DNA of 64,000 bases from Ochrobactrum sp. BTU1 (GTDB lineage: Bacteria; Pseudomonadota; Alphaproteobacteria; Rhizobiales; Rhizobiaceae): contig CP076355.1 in NCBI GenBank assembly GCA_018798825.1, positions 1,337,501 through 1,401,500 on the forward strand, given 5' to 3'. The notes under the pieces were generated by a model. That model was not told the DNA's origin. It made no database searches and saw nothing but the letters and a program-made list of their open reading frames with translations. The position numbers and the translations under genes were made by a program. This document shows positions 1-9,272 of the stretch, piece after piece (position 1 is the stretch's first letter; each line of letters opens with the position of its first letter).

Positions 1-60
1 GGGATGATTGCCGTCTCAATGTTATTCCAAGCGTCAATCCAAACATCCGAGCTTGATAAT

Positions 61-78
61 ATACCGACTAGTTGGTAT
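61..78. promoter_or_regulatory. Palindromic operator, probably for the adjacent TetR regulator
   Basis: The sequence ATACCGACTAGTTGGTAT is an inverted repeat centred on ACTAGT with a single mismatched pair. It lies 23 bp upstream of the TTG start of the TetR gene, between a TTGATA -35-like hexamer (53-58) and a TATGGT -10-like hexamer (76-81) with 17-bp spacing. A repressor bound here would block the promoter, so autoregulation is likely by inference. Confidence 0.55.
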
Positions 79-100
79 GGTATTATGAAGGAGAAGAGTC

Positions 101-712
101 TTGGCGAAAAAGCAGAACCCTTCAACGAAATCGAATATTTTAGAAGCAGCACTGCGCGTCATTCGCACAAAAGGCTACACAGCTTCGTCGGTTGACGACA
201 TCTGCTCGGCAGCGGGACTGTCGAAAGGTGCATTCTTCCACCATTTTTCCAGCAAGGAAGATCTGGCGATCGCTGCAGCAGAGTATTGGTCGGAGAAGAC
301 GGGGGGCTTTTTTGCGGCAGCGCCCTATCACAGATATACCAATCCATTGGCGCGGGTTTTAGGTTATGTTGCTTTGCGTAGGGAGCTGATTCAGGGCAAG
401 TTGCCCGAGTTCACCTGTCTTGTAGGAACCATGACGCAGGAAATCTACGGAACAAATCCGTCGATCCAAAAAGCGTGCTGGGACAGCATTTCTGGCCATG
501 CAGACACGTTGACCGTAGATATAGAAGTCGCGATGTCTCAATCCGGCAAGAGCTTCGACTTCACCGCAAAGAGTTTGGCCCTGCATACTCAGGGTGTCAT
601 CCAAGGTGCATTCATTCTTGCTAAGGCGAGCGGCAATCCGGCAGACGCCGTCGATAACATCGACCACCTTTGTCGATATTTGCAATTATTACTCAATCCG
701 AAAACGGCCTGA
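101..712 (+). CDS. TetR/AcrR family transcriptional regulator
   Basis: A 203-residue protein of normal TetR length. The N-terminal helix-turn-helix covers about residues 25-60, with the typical pattern of a short helix, GLSKGAFFHHF and then SSKEDL. The C-terminal ligand domain is not assignable to a known effector. The start is a TTG preceded by GAAGGAGAAG, which is a good ribosome binding site. The next gene starts 33 bp downstream on the same strand, so the two are probably co-transcribed and controlled by the operator at 61-78. The gene sits in a segment with island remnants, so it may be accessory. What compound it senses is unknown. Confidence 0.8.
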   Translation: MAKKQNPSTKSNILEAALRVIRTKGYTASSVDDICSAAGLSKGAFFHHFSSKEDLAIAAAEYWSEKTGGFFAAAPYHRYTNPLARVLGYVALRRELIQGKLPEFTCLVGTMTQEIYGTNPSIQKACWDSISGHADTLTVDIEVAMSQSGKSFDFTAKSLALHTQGVIQGAFILAKASGNPADAVDNIDHLCRYLQLLLNPKTA

Positions 713-745
713 TGGTACGTTCACAAGAGGCAATGGGAGGAAACT

Positions 746-1189
746 ATGCCTAGTATTATTCGCCTGCACCGCGTTATCGCAACCAATACGGACAAGGTCT
801 ATCGTGCATTCACGGAAGCCGATGCTATTGCAAGCTGGATTCCCCCTTACGGCTTTGTTTGCACCGTTCATGAAATGAACGCGAAGGTCGGCGGCGGGCA
901 TAAAATGTCTTTTCGAAATTTTTCCACCGGCGAGCAGCACTCCTTCGGCGGAACATATATCGAACTCATACCCGGAGAACGGATCGTCTATACGGACAAG
1001 TTCGATGATACGAACCTGCCCGGTGAAATGAAGGTGACGATTGAGCTGAAATCAGTATCTGTAGGCACTGAGATCAATATTACCCAGGAAGGCGTTCCGG
1101 ACATCATCCCGCCTGAGGCTTGCTATCTTGGCTGGCAGGACTCTCTCGATAAGCTAAAAAGACTCGTCGAACCCGAGATAAATCAATAA
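746..1189 (+). CDS. SRPBCC/AHSA1 domain protein
   Basis: 147 residues, the usual size for a single START-like SRPBCC domain of the AHSA1 (Hsp90 activator homologue) type. Family signs are the N-terminal pattern RVIATNTDKVYRAFTEADAIASW, split here as a beta strand followed by a helix with the conserved W, the central GGxY-E-PxERIVYTDKF strand pair, and the C-terminal GWQDSLDKLKRLVE helix. Such domains form a hydrophobic cavity and bind small lipophilic ligands. No enzymatic role can be assigned. It follows the TetR gene by 33 bp, which suggests that it is the regulator's target. Confidence 0.75.
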   Translation: MPSIIRLHRVIATNTDKVYRAFTEADAIASWIPPYGFVCTVHEMNAKVGGGHKMSFRNFSTGEQHSFGGTYIELIPGERIVYTDKFDDTNLPGEMKVTIELKSVSVGTEINITQEGVPDIIPPEACYLGWQDSLDKLKRLVEPEINQ

Positions 1190-1195
1190 GTTCAT

Positions 1196-1396
1196 TTACG
1201 AGCTCAAAAAATCGACGTGCCTCCGCATTTCCTGCGAGAGACGCACACATGGGCGAATATTGGGTCTTGGGTCTGCGACCTTGAAAAGCCAATCCCGCAC
1301 AGGCTTAGCATTATTCGTAGGTGCTTCAGCCAGTGAAGGTAAGCGCGAATATAAGGTTGCAAGAGCTTCCAAGAGCCGCCGGCCTTCGCGGCCTGA
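1196..1396 (-). pseudogene. Remnant of an unidentified coding region
   Basis: In one minus-strand frame the last 65 codons read like genuine protein, with WLFKVADPRP and LSQEMRRHVDFL, and then stop. Upstream of about 1396 this frame loses protein-like character and the neighbouring frame takes over (WERKLLEYLC and ELVDRSAAVEGLRAALQQ at about 1400-1560). This is what a frameshifted gene looks like. No family is recognised. It lies downstream of the broken XRE gene and may have been its operon partner. Confidence 0.35.
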
Positions 1397-1587
1397 GCGA
1401 TTGCGCATGGAGTTGCATTGCGTTGCTGTAGAGCAGCGCGCAGGCCTTCTACAGCGGCCGATCGGTCCACTAGTTCGGGGTTTCGGAAGATATCGGCAAG
1501 GGTCTTCGTGATCGAATAGATCGGGTGGCCGTTGCAACACAAGTATTCGAGAAGTTTGCGCTCCCAACTGTCGGGGCCGCGTCTGCA

Positions 1588-1892
1588 GAGACGCCTGGCC
1601 GCGGACGAGCGAGCTCGGCATGGCCCATGCTCGGCTGTTAGCGCCAGTCCAAGGTCGTCCGTTCGGATGTCAGTCAGGTCGGCCAGCCACTCCATCATGT
1701 CCGATACAATGAGCACGTCGGCAACTGTGCCCATTGAGACGCCGGGATATCCCCGTTCGAGGCGGGCGACGGAACTCGGCTGGGGTCCGGAGCAAACGGT
1801 AAGATCCGCCACGGCGATACCACGCCGCAGGCGCGCATTGCGGGATCCTGGACCAGCCGCTCAAGTGCTGGTTTTGACTTAGGAGAGCCCAT
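1588..1892 (-). pseudogene. Frameshifted XRE (HipB-like) transcriptional regulator
   Basis: The start at 1892 gives MGSPKSKPALERLVQDPA, after which the reading shifts frame. The following frame gives RLRRGIAVADLTVCSG, then PSSVARLERGYPGVSMGT and VADVLIVSDMMEWLADL, a recognisable XRE helix-turn-helix followed by a short tail. The codons between QDPAM and RLRRG appear to be deleted, which would break the gene. Regulators of this kind often precede hipA-like kinases, but no hipA is present. The gene is judged inactive. Confidence 0.6.
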
Positions 1893-1992
1893 GTCAAATC
1901 ACCATATTTGATGCATTAATTATTATAGACAGTCATATATGACTTATTGCCATGGTGGTGCACGATGCGACGACTTACTCCGAAAACGAGGA

Positions 1993-2172
1993 TCATAAAG
2001 GGAAACCTCCTCCTGCGAGGGCGACCGACTCCTCTAATCCGTTGACAGTAGAGTTGTAGCAAAAGGAGATCGACCCCGCTGACGTTATCGCCAAATTTAA
2101 CCCGTCGCAGTCGTTAATTTTGTGAAACTTGGATTGCGGCTTCAGATTATGCAGCTTGGTATGGGTCAGCAC
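1993..2172 (-). pseudogene. Remnant of tyrosine recombinase/integrase, N-terminal arm-binding domain
   Basis: The minus-strand translation contains LTHTKLHNLKPQSKFHKIND, then DGLNLAITSAGSISFCYNST and VNGLEESVAL. This matches the layout of the DUF4102-type N-terminal domain of phage/island integrases: a xTxTKLxNLKPxxKPYKxxDxxGL segment, a GTISFRY strand and an NGRxET turn. It stops after about 60 residues, and the core-binding and catalytic domains are absent. The fragment lies about 300 bp from the guaA stop codon. It supports a past integration event at guaA. Confidence 0.55.
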
Positions 2173-2407
2173 CTCGAAGCATCTTTCTGCCTCAAAATAC
2201 CATGATCCGCATGCGTAATCTTTCAGAGGCAATTCTACGCGCTATCAATGCCTTATAGATTTCCAATACCATGAGGCGGAAGATATGGCCGCGATGACAT
2301 TGAGCCAGAGACATGGCATCAAGCTGCGGAATGCCCTTCTCCATTATGAGTAATTTCTCCTTGGTCGTGCTAAACAGTGCCAGACAATGCCGCACCAAAA
2401 AACAGAA

Positions 2408-2429
2408 AAGCCCGCAATTACGCGGGCTT
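2408..2429 (-). terminator. Rho-independent terminator of guaA
   Basis: The stem AAGCCCGC / GCGGGCTT has a six-base loop. Read on the minus strand it is followed by a T-rich run (TTTTCTGTTTTTTGG). It lies about 48 bp after the guaA stop codon. Confidence 0.85.
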
Positions 2430-2476
2430 AGCTTCTGTATCATGCTCCTTGGTGTCGGTCTTTACCAGACGCCAAC

Positions 2477-4039
2477 TTATTCCCACTCGATTGTACCCGG
2501 AGGTTTGGAGGTCACATCATATACCACGCGGTTGATGCCGCGTACTTCGTTGATAATGCGGGTGGCTGCATTACCAAGGAAGTTCATATCGTAGTGATAG
2601 AAGTCAGCTGTCATGCCATCGACCGAAGTCACCGCACGCAGAGCGCAGACGAATTCGTAGGTGCGGCCGTCGCCCATGACGCCAACAGTCTGCACCGGCA
2701 GTAGAACAGCAAATGCCTGCCAGATAGCGTCGTAAAGACCAGCCTTTCGGATCTCGTCGAGGTAAATGGCATCGGCCTCACGAAGGATTTCAAGCTTTTC
2801 GCGCGTGATACCGCCCGGGCAACGGATCGCAAGGCCCGGTCCAGGGAACGGATGACGCCCAATAAAACTGTCGGGAAGACCGAGTTCCTTACCCAGCACG
2901 CGCACTTCATCTTTGAAGAGCTCACGCAGCGGCTCCACAAGCTGCATATTCATGCGTTCTGGCAATCCACCAACATTGTGGTGCGATTTGATCGTTACCG
3001 ACGGGCCGCCAGTGAACGAAACGCTTTCAATAACATCTGGATAGAGCGTACCCTGCGCAAGGAAATCCGCGCCGCCAAGCTTGTTCGCTTCTTCTTCGAA
3101 AACTTCGATGAACAGACGACCAATTGTCTTTCGCTTCTTTTCCGGATCGCTCTCGCCTTCCAGAGCATTGATGAAGCGGTCCTGCGCATCCACAAGAATA
3201 AGCGGGAGATTATAGTGTTCCTTGAACATGGCCACCACATCGGCAGCCTCGTTCTTGCGCATCAAGCCATGGTCGACGAGAATACAGGTTAGCTGATCGC
3301 CAACTGCCTCGTGAATCAAAAGGGCTGCAACCGAGGAGTCGACTCCGCCGGACAAAGCACAGATCACTTTGCCCTTACCAACCTGCTTACGAATGGCATC
3401 AACGGCCTGTTCGCGATACGCAGACATAGTCCAGTCCGGCTTGATACCAACAATTTTATGTACAAAATTCTGAATCAGCTTCGCGCCATCAGGGGTGTGC
3501 ACGACTTCCGGATGAAACTGAACTGCAAAGTACTTACGCTTCTCATCGGAAATGGCAGCAAATGGCGCATTAGGCGAGGTGCCAATAACTTTGAAACCTT
3601 CAGGAAGGGCTGTGACGCGATCGCCGTGGCTCATCCATACCTGATGGCGTGTGCCTTTTGCCCAAATACCAGCGAACAACGCGCTGTCTTCCTGAACTTC
3701 GAGAAATGCGCGACCAAATTCACGATCATGGCCACTTTCGACCTTGCCACCCAGCTGGGCACACATGGTCTGCTCACCGTAGCAAATTCCCAAGACAGGA
3801 ATGCCTGCCTCAAAAACAGCTTGCGGCGCGCGAGGGCTGCCAATGTCCGTCGTCGAGTGGGGACTACCCGACAGGATCACAGCCTTCGGATTGATGCGTT
3901 TATAAGCATCTTCCGCAGACTGGAACGGAACGATTTCGGAATAGACTCCGGCCTCGCGTACGCGGCGTGCAATTAGCTGCGTGACCTGGCTGCCAAAGTC
4001 AACGATTAGGATAGTGTCAGGATGTGCCGTGGTGCTCAT
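2477..4039 (-). CDS. guaA: GMP synthase (glutamine-hydrolysing)
   Basis: Converts XMP to GMP using glutamine and ATP, the last step of guanine nucleotide synthesis, in the cytoplasm. From the ATG at 4039 it has 520 residues, normal length. The class I glutamine amidotransferase domain is N-terminal, with nucleophile Cys86 in GICYGEQ and His176/Glu178 in FHPE. The ATP pyrophosphatase P-loop SGGVDSS is at about 230-236. The C-terminal dimerisation domain ends in KPPGTIEWE. An ATG three codons upstream is possible, but MSTTAHPD fits the family better. The 3' end of guaA is a known integration site for genomic islands, and integrase debris follows it here. Confidence 0.97.
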   Translation of the reverse strand: MSTTAHPDTILIVDFGSQVTQLIARRVREAGVYSEIVPFQSAEDAYKRINPKAVILSGSPHSTTDIGSPRAPQAVFEAGIPVLGICYGEQTMCAQLGGKVESGHDREFGRAFLEVQEDSALFAGIWAKGTRHQVWMSHGDRVTALPEGFKVIGTSPNAPFAAISDEKRKYFAVQFHPEVVHTPDGAKLIQNFVHKIVGIKPDWTMSAYREQAVDAIRKQVGKGKVICALSGGVDSSVAALLIHEAVGDQLTCILVDHGLMRKNEAADVVAMFKEHYNLPLILVDAQDRFINALEGESDPEKKRKTIGRLFIEVFEEEANKLGGADFLAQGTLYPDVIESVSFTGGPSVTIKSHHNVGGLPERMNMQLVEPLRELFKDEVRVLGKELGLPDSFIGRHPFPGPGLAIRCPGGITREKLEILREADAIYLDEIRKAGLYDAIWQAFAVLLPVQTVGVMGDGRTYEFVCALRAVTSVDGMTADFYHYDMNFLGNAATRIINEVRGINRVVYDVTSKPPGTIEWE

Positions 4040-4117
4040 GCCGAGCATCTAGATAAAAAGCAGCAAAAATGCAATGGAAGAAGTGCCACGTTTCAACAAT
4101 CCAACTAAGAAACTTGG

Positions 4118-4768
4118 CTATACTGACATATCCTTGTCAGGAAGTTGTAACGAACCATCGAAAATCGTGGCTTCGAGTTCCTCTACAACGCTTGCGAGCT
4201 TCTCGTCGATCACATGCAGATATTCTTCCCAATCGCCCACATGGCGCAGTTCGCGCACCCCGTCTGAGATACCGCGCAACCCAATTAGTCCAACCCCAAA
4301 GGTTTGACAGACGCGCTGGCAGGCAAACGTTTCCATATCGACCATGTCGGCTGCTACGTCGGCATAAGCTGCCCCGGTCACGATATTTGCACCTGTGGAG
4401 AGCGTGGCGTGCGGCAGGTTCGGCATCAGAACGGGCAGCTCGATCTCATTTGGGAGATCAAGAAAGGGAGTGCATCCTTTTTCAAATCCCAGCGGCGATG
4501 CATCCATATCGCGATAAGAGACCGATGAAACCTGGTACACTCCGGTTTGTTCAAGCTTCGCCGACCCCGCAGAACCAATAGAAATGACGAGATCAGGTAA
4601 TTCTCCCTGCTGTTCAAGCACGGCCAAAAAGCGCGTTAGATTGATTGAAGCTTCAACCGGGCCAACACCAATCATCAATGGTAGGAAGAGTGAACTTAAA
4701 TACGGACCATACTCGGCCTCTGTAGCCATCACATACAGAAGACGTTTACCTGCAATCGTTCTGATCAT
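4118..4768 (-). CDS. mtnN: 5'-methylthioadenosine/S-adenosylhomocysteine nucleosidase
   Basis: Cleaves MTA and S-adenosylhomocysteine to adenine and the thioribose, recycling by-products of methylation and polyamine synthesis. The protein has 216 residues. Family marks are GVGPVEAS, the GSAGSAKL phosphate/ribose loop, the substrate-binding VDMETFA segment and the RGISDGV segment carrying the catalytic Asp. The start codon overlaps the stop codon of the upstream thioesterase gene (ATGA), so the two are translationally coupled. It is somewhat shorter than the Escherichia coli enzyme, and exact substrate preference cannot be read from sequence. Confidence 0.85.
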   Translation of the reverse strand: MIRTIAGKRLLYVMATEAEYGPYLSSLFLPLMIGVGPVEASINLTRFLAVLEQQGELPDLVISIGSAGSAKLEQTGVYQVSSVSYRDMDASPLGFEKGCTPFLDLPNEIELPVLMPNLPHATLSTGANIVTGAAYADVAADMVDMETFACQRVCQTFGVGLIGLRGISDGVRELRHVGDWEEYLHVIDEKLASVVEELEATIFDGSLQLPDKDMSV

Positions 4769-5220
4769 CCCTGTAGCCCCTTACGATCTTGAACAACCAT
4801 CATCGTTCCTGTCATCGTCGCGATCAGGCGCACTTCCGTGTCCGTGACAGCGAAAGCCTGTCCATCACTGACCATAATCGTTCGTCCGGGCTTCGTAACC
4901 TCGCCTCGGAATAAGAACCGATCACCTCTGCCGGGGGCGAGCAGATTGACCTTAAACTCTATAGTAAGCACCGCAGCCTCAGAAGGCATAAGGCTTAGCG
5001 CCGCATATCCACAGGCCGAATCCAGTGCTGCAGAAATGATACCCGCATGGAGAATACCGTGCTGCTGTGTCAGCTCTTCTCGAAACGGCATCTCGACTTC
5101 CACAATACCTGGCTCACAGCGGGTAAGCTCGGCACCGATTAACTTCATTGCTGCCTGTCGATCAAAACTTTCTTCGACGCGCTCTTTAAAATCAGGCTCC
5201 GCAATTCTGTGCGCTGGCAT
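4765..5220 (-). CDS. PaaI-family acyl-CoA thioesterase (hotdog fold)
   Basis: 151 residues with a single hotdog domain. The segment QQHGILHAGIISAALDSACG carries the usual HG, D and S/T catalytic-region pattern of PaaI/YdiI-like thioesterases, and RGEVTKPGRTI matches the later strands. Such enzymes hydrolyse acyl- or aryl-CoA esters, but the substrate is not predictable here. It lies 15 bp after rsmB (start 6524, stop 5235) and overlaps mtnN by four bases, so it probably belongs to an rsmB-thioesterase-mtnN transcription unit. Confidence 0.8.
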   Translation of the reverse strand: MPAHRIAEPDFKERVEESFDRQAAMKLIGAELTRCEPGIVEVEMPFREELTQQHGILHAGIISAALDSACGYAALSLMPSEAAVLTIEFKVNLLAPGRGDRFLFRGEVTKPGRTIMVSDGQAFAVTDTEVRLIATMTGTMMVVQDRKGLQG

Positions 5221-5234
5221 AAAGCTCTCTGAAA

Positions 5235-6524
5235 TCAGCCTCTCTTGTTTAGAACACTCACATAAAACCCATCTGTATCAGTTGACAATGGGGAAAATAC
5301 ACAGCCTCGGGCTGGGAAAGCAGGAGAAATGTCACCGGCATCCGGTACAACGTTTCTCCAGAGATCACGAGGCGCTGCTTCTTCGAAATTGCTGTTCTCA
5401 GCAAGGAAGCGTTCTACCTGTCTGGTATTCTCTTCAGCAAACAGTGAACAAGTGACGTAAACCAGTCTTCCACCCGGCTTTACATAGTGCTTTGCTGCTT
5501 CCAGCACTTCGTGCTGATCCTGCACGCGGGATTCGAGCTGATGACCGTTGAGACGCCATTTTGCGTCTGGCCTGCGTCGCCATGTACCGGAACCGGTACA
5601 GGGCGCGTCTGTCAGCACGAGGTCCATCCGCTCGATCAGCGGCGCCAGTGCATCGAGATTGCCGTGTATTTGCGTATTGCGGACGCCCGCGCGCTGTAAG
5701 CGGTCATTCATCGGAGAAAGGCGTGCACGCTCAGCATCATAAGCATGGACCTGTCCGCTGTTTTGCATCGCTGCGGCAAGCGCAAGCGTTTTGCCGCCTG
5801 CGCCAGCGCAGTAGTCCAGCACCTGCTCTCCGGGCTTTGCACCCGCAAACAATGCCGCAAGCTGCGAGCCCAGATCCTGCACTTCAAACCAACCATCAAG
5901 AAAAGACTGATCTTTCTGCACGTTGGGATGGCGTCCAAGTGCTTCGATAGGCGGAATGCGCAACGCCTGATCAATCAGCGGAGCCTTGGCAACACCTGCT
6001 TTTTCTAGCGCATCAATAACGGCTTCTGGTTTGGACTTCAGCAGATTGACGCGTAGATCGACAGGGGGGCGCGTGGAAAGCGCCGCGGCTTCTTCCACCC
6101 AACGTTCACCAAACAATTCTTCAAACGAAGGCACGCACCATTCAGGAACATCTGCTCGAACATAGGCGGGCGCATCCGCAATATCGCGGCTTTCCCAAGC
6201 TTCGCGGCGCGGCCCTTCGAGCACTGCTGGCCCAAATTTGTCACCTTCGATCACTGCATCAATAGCGGCAAAATCCATGCCGCCTTCGGAGACCAGCGCA
6301 CCAAAGGCCAAAGCACGCGTATCGTCTGCATCCATACGCCAGGCGATGGAAAGTTTGCGGCGCAATGTATCATAAACGATATTGCCGATGACCGCTCGAT
6401 CACCTGCACCGGCAAAGCGGTGTGATGCACCCCAGTCCTTCAGTGCATCGGAAGCCGGACGATTGCCCGCTTCAATATCGTTCAAAACTTCGATTGCCGC
6501 CTGAAGGCGTCCGCCAAGTCGCAT
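5235..6524 (-). CDS. rsmB: 16S rRNA (cytosine-5)-methyltransferase, RsmB/NOP family
   Basis: Methylates a cytosine of 16S rRNA (C967 in E. coli) using SAM. With the ATG at 6524, preceded by GAAGGAGCACC, it has 429 residues. An N-terminal NusB-like RNA-binding domain (residues 1-130) is followed by the Rossmann methyltransferase. The SAM loop is VLDYCAGAGGKT. The two catalytic cysteines are in DAPCTGSG and YVTCSL. An in-frame start 21 codons upstream lacks a ribosome binding site. RsmB/NOP paralogues exist, so the exact target base is by family inference. Confidence 0.85.
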   Translation of the reverse strand: MRLGGRLQAAIEVLNDIEAGNRPASDALKDWGASHRFAGAGDRAVIGNIVYDTLRRKLSIAWRMDADDTRALAFGALVSEGGMDFAAIDAVIEGDKFGPAVLEGPRREAWESRDIADAPAYVRADVPEWCVPSFEELFGERWVEEAAALSTRPPVDLRVNLLKSKPEAVIDALEKAGVAKAPLIDQALRIPPIEALGRHPNVQKDQSFLDGWFEVQDLGSQLAALFAGAKPGEQVLDYCAGAGGKTLALAAAMQNSGQVHAYDAERARLSPMNDRLQRAGVRNTQIHGNLDALAPLIERMDLVLTDAPCTGSGTWRRRPDAKWRLNGHQLESRVQDQHEVLEAAKHYVKPGGRLVYVTCSLFAEENTRQVERFLAENSNFEEAAPRDLWRNVVPDAGDISPAFPARGCVFSPLSTDTDGFYVSVLNKRG

Positions 6525-6622
6525 TGGTGCTCCTTCATGTTTGTTAAGTCCGCATAGCCTTCCTTGATGGGAAAAGGCAATCGGCAAATAAAATGCGCTG
6601 CGTTTTAACTCAGCGCAAAAGC

Positions 6623-6652
6623 AAAAAGCCGGAACAACAGCCCCGGCTTTTT
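6623..6652 (-). terminator. Rho-independent terminator of katA
   Basis: The stem AAAAAGCCGG / CCGGCTTTTT has a 10-base loop and ends in a T-run on the minus strand. It lies 20 bp beyond the katA stop codon. Confidence 0.85.
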
Positions 6653-6671
6653 CAATCTCGTGCTTTAGCGC

Positions 6672-8174
6672 TTATTCAGCAGCAGCGGTCGATTCTTCTT
6701 CAAGTGCAATCGTATTGGCTTCATAGCCATGCGCCTTTTTGAGCGCGGCCCGCACACCCGCCTCATAATCGGGATGGATAAGCTTAAAGTGGCCCAACTG
6801 TCGTTCAACGATGAAACCGGGAACGCCGGTCATAGCAGCCGCAATGTTTGAGAAAAGACGAAGCTTCTGACCGTCATCGAAAAGATTAAATAGTGCACGC
6901 GGCTGCGAATAATCATCATTGCCGATACGATGATTGTAGCGATCTGAATCGCCGTTGATGCGTAACGGTGGCTCCTTGGCTGACGGCTGCTCAACGGGAC
7001 CGTTGAATGAATTCGGCTCGTAGTAAGCATCTGGATTACCAGTTGCAATTCCGCCAAAAGTGTTCATCTGGCCATCGCGGTGGTAGTGATGGACAGGGCA
7101 TTTAGGCTGGTTGACCGGCAGGTTCTCATAATGGGTGCCAAGGCGATGCCGATGTGCATCCGCATAGGAAAACAATCGCCCCTGCAGCATCTTGTCCGGC
7201 GAATAACTGATCCCTGGCACGATGTTTGACGGCGAAAATGCAGCGTTCTCAATCTCGGTGAAATAATTTTCCGCATTGCGGTTAAGTTCCATCACGCCAA
7301 TATCAATCGGCGGATAGTCAGCATGTGGCCAGACCTTGGTGAGATCGAACGGATTGTAAGGCGTCTTATCGGCATCCAACTCCGGCATGATCTGCACCTG
7401 AACCTTCCACTTCGGGAATTCTCCCTTATCAATCGAGGTGAACAGATCTTCCTGCGTGGATTCGCGGGTGCGACCAATTACATGCTCAGCTTCTTCATTG
7501 GTCCAGTGTTTGTGGCCTTGCAGGGTCTTAAAGTGGAACTTTACCCAATAGCGCTCTCCCGCCTCATTCCAGAAGGAATACGTATGGGAGCCATAACCGT
7601 TGATGTGACGCACATCGGTTGGCAAACCACGATCGGACATCAGAATCGTTACCTGATGCAGACTTTCTGGAGAAAGTGACCAGAAATCCCACATGGCAGT
7701 TGCCGAACGCAGGTTGGTCTTCGGATGACGCTTCTGCGTGTGGATGAAATCGGGAAACTTCAGCGGATCGCGCACAAAGAAGACCGGCGTGTTGTTGCCA
7801 ACCAGATCCCAGTTGCCCTCTTCGGTATAAAATTTCAGGGCAAAGCCGCGTACATCACGCTCAGCGTCAGCAGCACCTTGCTCACCGGCAACTGTGGAGA
7901 AACGCGCCAGCATCGGTGTTTTCGCACCAGGCTGCAGCGCCTTGGCTTTAGTGTATTTCGAAATATCGCCGGTAATCGTCAGAGTGCCGAAGGCACCCCA
8001 GCCCTTGGCATGCACAACACGCTCTGGGATGCGTTCACGGTTCTGATGCGTCAGTTTTTCGATCAGCTGATAGTCCTGCAGCAAGACTGGGCCGCGCTCA
8101 CCGGCGGTAAGGGAATTCTGGTTATCCGGAATAGGCGCACCAGCGCTTGTAGTCATAATCGGACGGTCTGCCAT
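6672..8174 (-). CDS. katA: Monofunctional haem catalase
   Basis: Dismutates hydrogen peroxide to water and oxygen. The ATG at 8174 has a strong GGAGGGAAA ribosome binding site and gives 500 residues, typical of small-subunit catalases. The distal haem pocket His lies in [12 protein letters not shown], the Asn in [16 protein letters not shown], and the proximal haem-ligand Tyr in [14 protein letters not shown]. No signal peptide is seen with this start. The gene is divergent from an oxyR-like gene, with an OxyR-type site between them, so peroxide induction through OxyR is likely. Confidence 0.95.
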   Translation of the reverse strand: MADRPIMTTSAGAPIPDNQNSLTAGERGPVLLQDYQLIEKLTHQNRERIPERVVHAKGWGAFGTLTITGDISKYTKAKALQPGAKTPMLARFSTVAGEQGAADAERDVRGFALKFYTEEGNWDLVGNNTPVFFVRDPLKFPDFIHTQKRHPKTNLRSATAMWDFWSLSPESLHQVTILMSDRGLPTDVRHINGYGSHTYSFWNEAGERYWVKFHFKTLQGHKHWTNEEAEHVIGRTRESTQEDLFTSIDKGEFPKWKVQVQIMPELDADKTPYNPFDLTKVWPHADYPPIDIGVMELNRNAENYFTEIENAAFSPSNIVPGISYSPDKMLQGRLFSYADAHRHRLGTHYENLPVNQPKCPVHHYHRDGQMNTFGGIATGNPDAYYEPNSFNGPVEQPSAKEPPLRINGDSDRYNHRIGNDDYSQPRALFNLFDDGQKLRLFSNIAAAMTGVPGFIVERQLGHFKLIHPDYEAGVRAALKKAHGYEANTIALEEESTAAAE

Positions 8175-8291
8175 GGGAATTTCCCTCCTGAAAAATAAAT
8201 TGGTTGATCCAGCAATCAGCCTGGCTTTTGGCATGGGCAGCCCCGCTGCATCACGCCATGGCTGGGTAACAAAGGCAGTTTAGACCCGTTC

Positions 8292-8344
8292 CAATAATAA
8301 TCTCCAATTGCTTTTTTTGTTATTATTGATAGGATTTTCCTATC
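8292..8344. promoter_or_regulatory. katA-oxyR control region with OxyR-like site
   Basis: Two nested palindromes are visible. CAATAATAA (8292-8300) pairs with TTATTATTG (8320-8328). GATAGGA-TTT-TCCTATC (8328-8344) is perfect and ends directly before the oxyR ATG. The latter contains ATAG-N7-CTAT, the spacing of the OxyR recognition element, although the inner bases differ from the E. coli consensus. Binding would touch the oxyR start and the katA promoter side. Confidence 0.55.
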
Positions 8345-9271
8345 ATGTTCACGATCAGACAAATGCGCTACTTTGATGCGCTTGCAAGCACCCTGCATTT
8401 TAGGAAAGCGGCTGAGCTAGCACATATTTCGCAACCTGCCCTCTCGGCACAGATTGCCGAAATGGAAGCCGTATCAGGCGCGTCCCTATTTGAGCGCTCA
8501 CAACGTAAAGTCATTATGACGGAGCTCGGCCGCGAGTTGCTGCCAGGCATTCGCACCATATTGAGAGAGTTAAATGCGCTTGAGGAAATTTCAGCGCAGA
8601 GTAAAGGGCTGCTGCAAACGCAGTTGCGGTTGGGGATCATACCGACTGTAGCACCGTACCTAGTGCCACATCTCATCCCGCTATTGCGAGAGCGTCACCC
8701 GTCATTTCGACTGCAATTGCGCGAAAGCGTAACAGCCAAGCTTCTCGATGAGCTCCATGCAGGTGAGATTGACGCCATTGTCGCAGCACGTCCACTCGTT
8801 GATGATCGTCTTACCCATCAGAAACTTTTTGATGATCGGTTCCTGATCGCCACCTCCAGCAATGACCAGACGATCCTCTCCTCACCCATGACACAGGATA
8901 ACGTTGCGCTGGATCGGCTGTTATTGCTTGAAGAAGGCCATTGCATGCGAGATCAGGCGCTGGCAGTCTGCTCCCTCCCACCACAGCGCCAACTGGTGAA
9001 ATATGGAGCGACCAGCATGACCACACTTTTGCAGATGGTCAGCCATGGGATGGGTTTGACGCTGATTCCTGAGATTGCGGTACGTGCTGAGGCACGCAAC
9101 AACCATATGCGGATTGTTCCATTCGAGGGTGACCAGCCAAAGCGCGAGATCGCCCTCTTCTGGCGCAGACAAAGCAAACGTCGCAAGGATTTTCAGGCCC
9201 TCGCTGATTGTATTGTCGAGAGTGCGGGCCATCTGCTCATTGATGCTGCGGAACTCGTCACCCTCGCATAA
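8345..9271 (+). CDS. oxyR: Hydrogen-peroxide-sensing LysR-family regulator
   Basis: 308 residues: N-terminal winged helix-turn-helix (residues 1-60, LHFRKAAELAHISQPALSAQ region) and LysR substrate domain. Cys200 and Cys209, in GHCMRDQALAVC, correspond in spacing and context to the redox pair Cys199/Cys208 of E. coli OxyR. The gene is divergent from katA, the classical OxyR target. The start ATG directly follows a palindrome at 8328-8344, which suggests autoregulation. The Cys pair plus catalase neighbour makes the assignment firm. Confidence 0.92.
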   Translation: MFTIRQMRYFDALASTLHFRKAAELAHISQPALSAQIAEMEAVSGASLFERSQRKVIMTELGRELLPGIRTILRELNALEEISAQSKGLLQTQLRLGIIPTVAPYLVPHLIPLLRERHPSFRLQLRESVTAKLLDELHAGEIDAIVAARPLVDDRLTHQKLFDDRFLIATSSNDQTILSSPMTQDNVALDRLLLLEEGHCMRDQALAVCSLPPQRQLVKYGATSMTTLLQMVSHGMGLTLIPEIAVRAEARNNHMRIVPFEGDQPKREIALFWRRQSKRRKDFQALADCIVESAGHLLIDAAELVTLA

Positions 9272-9272
9272 T

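Larger units (their letters stand above)
1898..2476. other. Gene-poor interval beside the guaA 3' end
   Basis: No intact gene is visible. The interval contains an AT-rich stretch at about 1905-1945, the tyrosine recombinase remnant (1993-2172), about 230 bases without recognisable coding, and the guaA terminator (2408-2429). Together with the broken genes to the left it looks like the decayed end of an integrated element. Confidence 0.6.

Noticed and set aside
2313..2594. 93-codon plus-strand frame across the guaA terminator
   Set aside because: It overlaps the guaA 3' end and a clear terminator, and has no family similarity.
3311..3976. 221-codon plus-strand frame opposite guaA
   Set aside because: Lies wholly within guaA, whose catalytic motifs are clear. 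Composition is not protein-like.
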